From Synaphobranchus kaupii (lineage: Eukaryota > Chordata > Actinopteri > Anguilliformes > Synaphobranchidae), in assembly GCA_029718625.1 (NCBI GenBank), contig CM056376.1, positions 84,939,975 to 85,003,974 of the forward strand: a stretch of 64,000 nucleotides of DNA. Reading direction: 5' to 3'. The notes beneath the pieces are model-generated. The model was not told where the DNA came from. It worked only from the letters and a program-made list of their open reading frames with translations, and made no database searches. Shown here one piece after another: positions 58,801 to 64,000 of this stretch. Both the position numbers and the translations under genes were made by a program. Every line of letters starts with the position of its first letter. Positions within the stretch are counted from its first letter, which is position 1.

Positions 58801-60532
58801 GTTCTGACCTCATGTAACCACACAGCATTCAGATACAACTTCACACATCCACACAATAAAGCCCCAAACTTGGGTTATTTTGCCGTTTTTCTCCTTCCTC
58901 TTCTGCTTCTTCTTCTTCTTCCTCCCATTTTCCTGCCAAACTGCCTTCCTCCGTCGCGATGTTATCCAATGGGGAGAATTATTATTTGAGGGTATGGTCC
59001 GTATACCTGTTCATCAAGCTTATCGTCCAATAAAAACGCTTCATACTAATGTTTTTTAATGTTAATGTAGCTAATGGCTTCATGCTTTCCAAGGAGCTAC
59101 TATGGCCTAGTGGTTAGAACTGCAGTCTCTCACACAGAGGATTGTGGGTTCGAGCCCAGCAGGGCACATGCTTATTTCCCACAAAAACAATGTGCAACTG
59201 TTAAGTACTTTTCATTTCTTAGACTGTTATTATTTTCACATTAACGTATTTTTATTGCAAAGGCAAAATAGGTTTCCAATATTAACTGTTCAATGTTTCA
59301 CTTGTATTTCACTTGTACTATATCACACCCTCCCCAAACCGGACGCTCGCTCTTGTGGTCATGACTGACTGACTGTGGAAACCAAACCTCAACCTACCCT
59401 TGCCTCGGCCAACATTTCTTTATTCATTAATTTCTTCACTTCAGCTCTGTTCACTTTATCCTTTTCACACATAACACAAGGTCACCATAAAATTAACTAC
59501 TAGGAAAATTAAGAATTTACGATAATAGCCTACATTAAGAATTGATGATAGCCTCTTTTAAGCTGCAAGCCTTTAAGCGATCGGATTTATAAACCACCAA
59601 TTCCCCAAACATATCTGATTCATGGTTAGTCACTTAAAAAAAAAAGAACTAGCCTCCGAATGTGGCTCTAGTCTACGCTACTCTGCTGATAATGTAGCTT
59701 ACTGCAAACACTTTTAATTAATATAATAATAATAAGAAGAAGAATCTCTGGTATGTACTTTCTTAGTAGTATCTATTGTTTTCTTTCTGGCTAAGATTCC
59801 TGGGAAATGCGTTGTCCAATTAAGCTTGTTCGCCAACGTTACTTCCTGCTTCTCGTCAGGAAGCAGATACAAGCTAGGCTACTACGAAGCAAATCAACAT
59901 GCATTATAGCCTACATTCATTGCACTACAGAAAACTAAACTAAACCTAGCTGTCCAGTACCAAAACATTTCCCGCAGGTAACGTTCTACACTACCGGAAA
60001 AAAACTCTGCTGTGCTTATAAACTCACTAGCTCGCTCGCTAGCTCGTAGCCCACACATGGAAGGTTGGAGTTACGCATCCGGCAATCCAGTGTTGAGCCT
60101 AACGTTAAATGTATTTCATAGAATACTAATAGCCCTATTTTAAAACTGTATTTCCATATTTTACTGATGCAAACTATTTAGGCTGTACTAGCTATTTAGG
60201 CTGTATGTCTTTCAGCTAGAATGTGTTTGTGTCTAGCCCATTGTGCATGCATGTCTCCATATACACTTGGTTCATTAATTTACAGGCTTCTTCATGATCC
60301 ATAGCTCAGGTGGTGCTGTTCATTGTATTTCATTACACATTAAATACTGCTCATCTACAAACTCTTTTAATGTAATTGTGTGCTGTCTGTAATAGGATAA
60401 CTGTTCTCATTCTTGTCAATAGAGAGGGCGTTATGGTTACGCGAATGTCTGCATACATTTCTTTGGAATGCATGTCTCCGTGTTTATCTTCATGCATTAT
60501 TCATCATTAATTAGCTATAAAAAATAAGTGAT
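58801..60532. other. no gene recognised
   Basis: Apart from the SINE head at 59095 this is AT-rich non-coding sequence with a (TTC)n-type stretch near 58895-58922. Confidence 0.5.
59095..59170 (+). repeat. tRNA-derived SINE head
   Basis: TGGCCTAGTGGTTAGAAC resembles a Pol III A box and GGTTCGAGCCC a B box, at tRNA-like spacing. No paired acceptor stem is visible, so I read it as a SINE head and not a tRNA gene. Confidence 0.5.
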
Positions 60533-61636
60533 ATCAGATCAAAAACGTCTACGACGTAAAAAAAAAGCCAAGTTACTCACGCATAGCCTACATAGCGCTG
60601 TCCATAAGTTCTTAATTCCAACTTGCAAAAACTAGGCCTGCCTTTAAAAGTCTTGATATCAAAATGTGGCCAAGTTACAACTACCAATATTGCCTATCGT
60701 AGCTCACACTAAATAAACTAGCTCTATTAAAAAGCAACGCGATCCAAACTTTCCAAAATTATTTAATGCAACTTGGCCTTGTGTTTCTTCATCTTACCAT
60801 CTCAAGAGAATGTGGTCAATGAAACTGTATGTGCCATATCAAACTGCAAAATGAAAATAATTTATAGTGGAAATACTCTGATTCAGATGTGTTGCAGTTA
60901 GAAATTAAACAGAAAAATTACTACACTATAGGGCATGTTTGAACAATTGTCTGCATCCACTGCTTTGGTTCTATGAAAAGCACAGAATTAATAATAAAAT
61001 GTATTATAATTATTATTATTATGTATTTATTGATTTATTTATTTGGATTTCTATCAAAACCTGTGTGGTCCTACAGAGCATAGATATCCTTGTGTTCACA
61101 AAATTCTGTTTGCACATATCATCATTTTTATCTGCATTTATTTATTCATCACCCCTTTCTCTATTGTACATGATGTTTCTTCATATAAATGTCTGTTTGT
61201 GAATTGTAAAGAATGCTGCAGCAGCAGTTAACATTTTAAAACCTGTACATTTTCTAAAGTAAACTTGCCAACAAAGTACAACCATATCCTTTCTGGAGTG
61301 TAATTATTCATCAACTGTTAAAAACATTCATTGAAATCATATGTTGTTCCATGAGGCACAATCTCTTCACATGCAAAGATGAAGAAACACAGGGCCAAGT
61401 TGCATTAAATAATTTAGGAAAGTTTGGATAGCATTGCTTTCGAATAGAGCTAGTTTATTTAGTGTGAGCTACGATAGGCAATATTGTTAGTTGTAACTTG
61501 GCCACATTTTGATATCAAGACTTTTAAAGGCAGGCCTAGTTTTTGCAAGTTGGAATTAAGAACTTATGGACAGCGCTATGTAGGCTATGCGTGAGTAACT
61601 CGGCTTTTTTTACGTCGTAGACGTCTTTGATCTGAT
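60533..61636. mobile_element. 1.1 kb element with ~260 bp inverted repeats
   Basis: The arm at 60533-60793 is repeated inverted at 61378-61636 with few mismatches; shared blocks include ACGTCTACGACGTAAAAAAA, CTCACGCATAGCCTACATAG and TTGGAATTAAGAACTTATGG. The ~580 bp centre is AT-rich with no recognisable product. Target duplications were not identified. Confidence 0.7.
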
Positions 61637-62757
61637 TTTATAACACTGCTCAGATTCTTCATCATTTCATCCATTAAAACTTACGAGTGCCCTGAGAGCA
61701 TAGTATCAAGCATAGACTGTTACCCATCCCTATGCTATGCTCCCCCTAGTGTTCATTAAGTGCTACTGCACTAAACCTGTATGAGGCCCACCCTGCTTGC
61801 TTTGATTGATAGGAGGACCATACCCCCTCATTTACATAGATACAGTTTGAAAATGAAAATGAAACATTTTTCATTTTCATTTTGGGCTGAATAATCCTCC
61901 ATAATTAACAGAATATAAATCAATAATGTAATTGGCATGATACTACACACTCCGGTACAGTAGGTGGCGGTATGCACCTCAAAATTGATCTGCGACTCAC
62001 CATTAATCCAAAGAAGAAGAAGAAAATTGGGTTGTACTTTCATACTGGAGTGTGCGGTCAACAAGTGTAGCGTTGATGGTACAAGTAGGCGAATACATCC
62101 ACAGAAAATATGCCAAACCCCAAGTTCTCGGCCTGGTAGGCAGCTAGAGACTGCCTTACGTTACTAAACGGACTATAAAAGCAAATCTGACTAAACCCCT
62201 TCATATCCTCAGTGTATTGAAATGGTGATTAAATGGGTATTTTTCTAGAAAAATAAAATGTATAGTGGTACAATTTTAGTTTTAGTGTAGGCCTATGTTT
62301 CGATTGACCCAAACGACGACGACCTGCCGGCTGTAGACAGTGGTGGTTATCTCGCATTCAGGGGTTTGCATTACATTACATTAATTTAGCAGACGCCTTT
62401 ATCCAAAGCGACGTACAATAAGTGCATACAGAGACATCATCAAGATCACTACAGAACAGACAAAACAAAGCACATCCTTCCCATAATGTAGCAGCTATCC
62501 CTAGTAATGAACGTTGACTGTAGTTCACAGTAAGCTGTGGGTAAATCAGCAATACTACACTTCTATTCTAAATACTATTATAAACTATAATAAACAGACA
62601 GGAAAACACAGGGAACTAGTAAACACAGGGAACTGATATTCCTAGGTAAGAATATCAGTCAAGGTGGAGTCTGGTTTGTGGTCCAAAGCAAGAAAATACA
62701 CACCAAGTAACTCCAAGTAAACTAGAACAGCGACGTTATATTTGCAGAGGCTTTATA
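61637..62757. other. no gene recognised
   Basis: A segment near 61965-62025 (CAGTAGGTGGCGGTATGCAC, then AAAGAAGAAGAAGAA) resembles a dispersed fish repeat. The rest, apart from the tail fragment at 62368, is featureless. Confidence 0.4.
62368..62440 (-). repeat. SINE/LINE 3' tail fragment
   Basis: Repeated ATTACA units followed by TTTAGCAGACGCCTTTATCC and AAAGCGACGTACAATAAG match the inverted tail of the V-SINE-type element. Only the tail is preserved. Confidence 0.6.
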
Positions 62758-64000
62758 CACTACTCACAAAAAGTTAGGGATATTCGGCTTTCGGGTGAAA
62801 TTTCAGGATGAACCTAAAATGCACTATAACCTTTACAGGTGAAATTAATTTGACCTTCTCTAAACTTTTGAATGCACATGTCCAACTATTCAATGTTTCA
62901 GTACTTTTTGCACAACTTGCTGTTCTCTAACAAGGAGCTGAACGGCAAAATTCACAACAGGTGTTTGATCCATGAATCGACCAATAAATTTCCTGGTTCA
63001 ATTAGAATTGGTATTTAAACAGTCCTCTTCATCATGCTGTTCACATTTTGACATCATGAGACCAAGACGACACCTAACAATTGATCAACAGTACCTTGCC
63101 ATTGCGAGGCTTCAAACAGGATGTTCTCAGAGGGAAGTGGCCACTGAGCTTAGAGTGTCACAGAGTGTCATCAGCAGGTTGCAACAGAGATACAGAGAGA
63201 CTGGAAAAGTCACAGAAAGGCATAGAAGTGGACGTCCTTTGGCCACATCCCACACTGATGACCGCTTCATTGTGAACAGTGCCCTGCGGAACCGGATGAT
63301 GAATGCCACTCAACTCCAGGCACATTTAAGGGAGGTGAGAGGCACCCAAGTGTCACGTCAGACCATTCGAAACCGTTTACATCAGCGTGGTCTGCGTGCT
63401 AGACGACCTGCAAGGGTACCTGACCACACCACCAGGCACAGGCGTCATCGTCTTGCATGGGCCAGGGAGCATTTACGCTGGACGAGGGACCAGTGGGCCT
63501 CAGTGCTGTTCTCTGATGAAAGTCGATTCACGTTGAGCAGAAATGATGGCCGCCAACGATGTTGGAGACGTCAAGGAGAGCGCTATGCATCAGCCACTGT
63601 TGTCACCAGACGACCCTTTGGTGGTGGCGGTGTTACAGTGTGGGCAGGTGTGTCTAGTCAATACAGAACTGCCCTACACTTTGTGAATGGTACAGTGACA
63701 AGCCCATACTACCTGAATAACATCATTAATCCAGTCATTGTGCCCCTGCATGAACAACACAGGCCTAATTTCATCTTCATGGACGACAATGCTCCAGCTC
63801 ATCGAGGTCGCATCATTAGGGAAAGGCTGCTGGAGACTGGGGTACCTCAAATGGAGTGGCCTGCACTTTCTCCAGACCTGAATCCCATAGAAAACCTATG
63901 GGATCAGCTGACTCACCGTGTAGAGGCTCGTAACTCTGTACCCCAGAACCTCAATGACCTGAGGGCTGCCCTTCAAGAAGAGTGGGATGCCATGCCTCAG
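62758..64000 (+). mobile_element. Tc1-like transposon, right end outside the window
   Basis: The left terminus CACTACTCACAAAAAGTTAG begins at 62758 after a TA at 62756-62757, as expected for Tc1/mariner insertion. About 300 bp of terminal and leader sequence precede a transposase frame open to the window end. The right inverted repeat is beyond 64000, so the element is cut by the window and not visibly damaged. Confidence 0.88.
63056..64000 (+). CDS. Tc1-like DD34E transposase, intact as far as seen (partial)
   Basis: This enzyme would bind the element's inverted repeats and move it by cut-and-paste into TA sites. From the ATG at 63056 the frame is open for 315 codons with no stop before the window end; family members are about 340 residues. 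Residues 8-65 form a first helix-turn-helix ([20 protein letters not shown]) with a GRP hook at 59-61. Residues 67-122 form a second one ([14 protein letters not shown]). Arginine-rich sequence at 114-132 could act as a nuclear signal. The catalytic triad is D154 (FSDESRF), D244 (FMDDNAPAH) and E279 ([10 protein letters not shown]), with 34 residues between D244 and E279. The glycine box is at 189-192. No frameshift was found. Confidence 0.92.
   Translation, partial: MRPRRHLTIDQQYLAIARLQTGCSQREVATELRVSQSVISRLQQRYRETGKVTERHRSGRPLATSHTDDRFIVNSALRNRMMNATQLQAHLREVRGTQVSRQTIRNRLHQRGLRARRPARVPDHTTRHRRHRLAWAREHLRWTRDQWASVLFSDESRFTLSRNDGRQRCWRRQGERYASATVVTRRPFGGGGVTVWAGVSSQYRTALHFVNGTVTSPYYLNNIINPVIVPLHEQHRPNFIFMDDNAPAHRGRIIRERLLETGVPQMEWPALSPDLNPIENLWDQLTHRVEARNSVPQNLNDLRAALQEEWDAMPQ

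Noticed and set aside
59095..59170. Possible tRNA gene
   Set aside because: A and B boxes are present but no acceptor stem pairs and no plausible anticodon arm was found. A SINE head is more likely.

Overview
The window looks like nuclear DNA of a ray-finned fish, probably a teleost. The evidence is a split vertebrate nuclear-receptor gene with GT/AG introns, V-SINE-type repeats with Pol III boxes, Tc1-like, hAT and TTAA-flanked THAP transposons, and long (TG)n tracts. Nothing fixes the species.

Layout. From 1 to about 46.5 kb I see no credible host gene. This part is dominated by tandem arrays with periods of about 20-60 bp. The two largest are a 36-38 bp array at 3471-8387 and a 32/34 bp array at 21595-24537. 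Summing the array spans by eye gives roughly 15 kb. The long open frames there are artefacts of repeat periods divisible by three, or of (TG)n. Between the arrays lie a decayed hAT element with a second inverted-repeat element nested in it (about 11.1-13.7 kb), a 2 kb terminal-inverted-repeat element (19.5-21.5 kb), an internally deleted Tc1 copy (25652-26194), a Tc1 3' end (36641-36924), SINE fragments, and two oppositely oriented copies of an unclassified 0.3 kb repeat (26.2 and 36.3 kb). A run of exactly 500 Ns lies at 47882-48381.

Right of the gap the character changes. On the minus strand, 50419-56553 holds nine coding exons of an NR2C-type orphan nuclear receptor, best match NR2C1 (TR2). 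They run from the initiator ATG (56539) through the N-terminal region, a complete two-finger DNA-binding domain and the hinge to the first ligand-binding-domain exon. The remaining LBD exons are not visible. One exon has a clear one-base frameshift and one junction has a phase clash, so either the assembly has indels or this copy is damaged. Possible first exons and a promoter lie at 57.3-58.1 kb. The introns and flank carry several inverted-repeat transposons: a Kolobok-like element with a THAP remnant (48925-50219), a Harbinger-like MITE (53795-54427) beside a hairpin, and a Tc1-type MITE (54859-55571).

Right of the gene are a LINE reverse-transcriptase remnant (58.2-58.8 kb), a 1.1 kb element with ~260 bp inverted repeats (60533-61636), and at the edge a Tc1-like transposon whose transposase frame is open for 315 codons (63056-64000) with all three catalytic residues before leaving the window. 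No multi-gene pathway is present. The window is one regulatory gene in a transposon- and minisatellite-rich neighbourhood.
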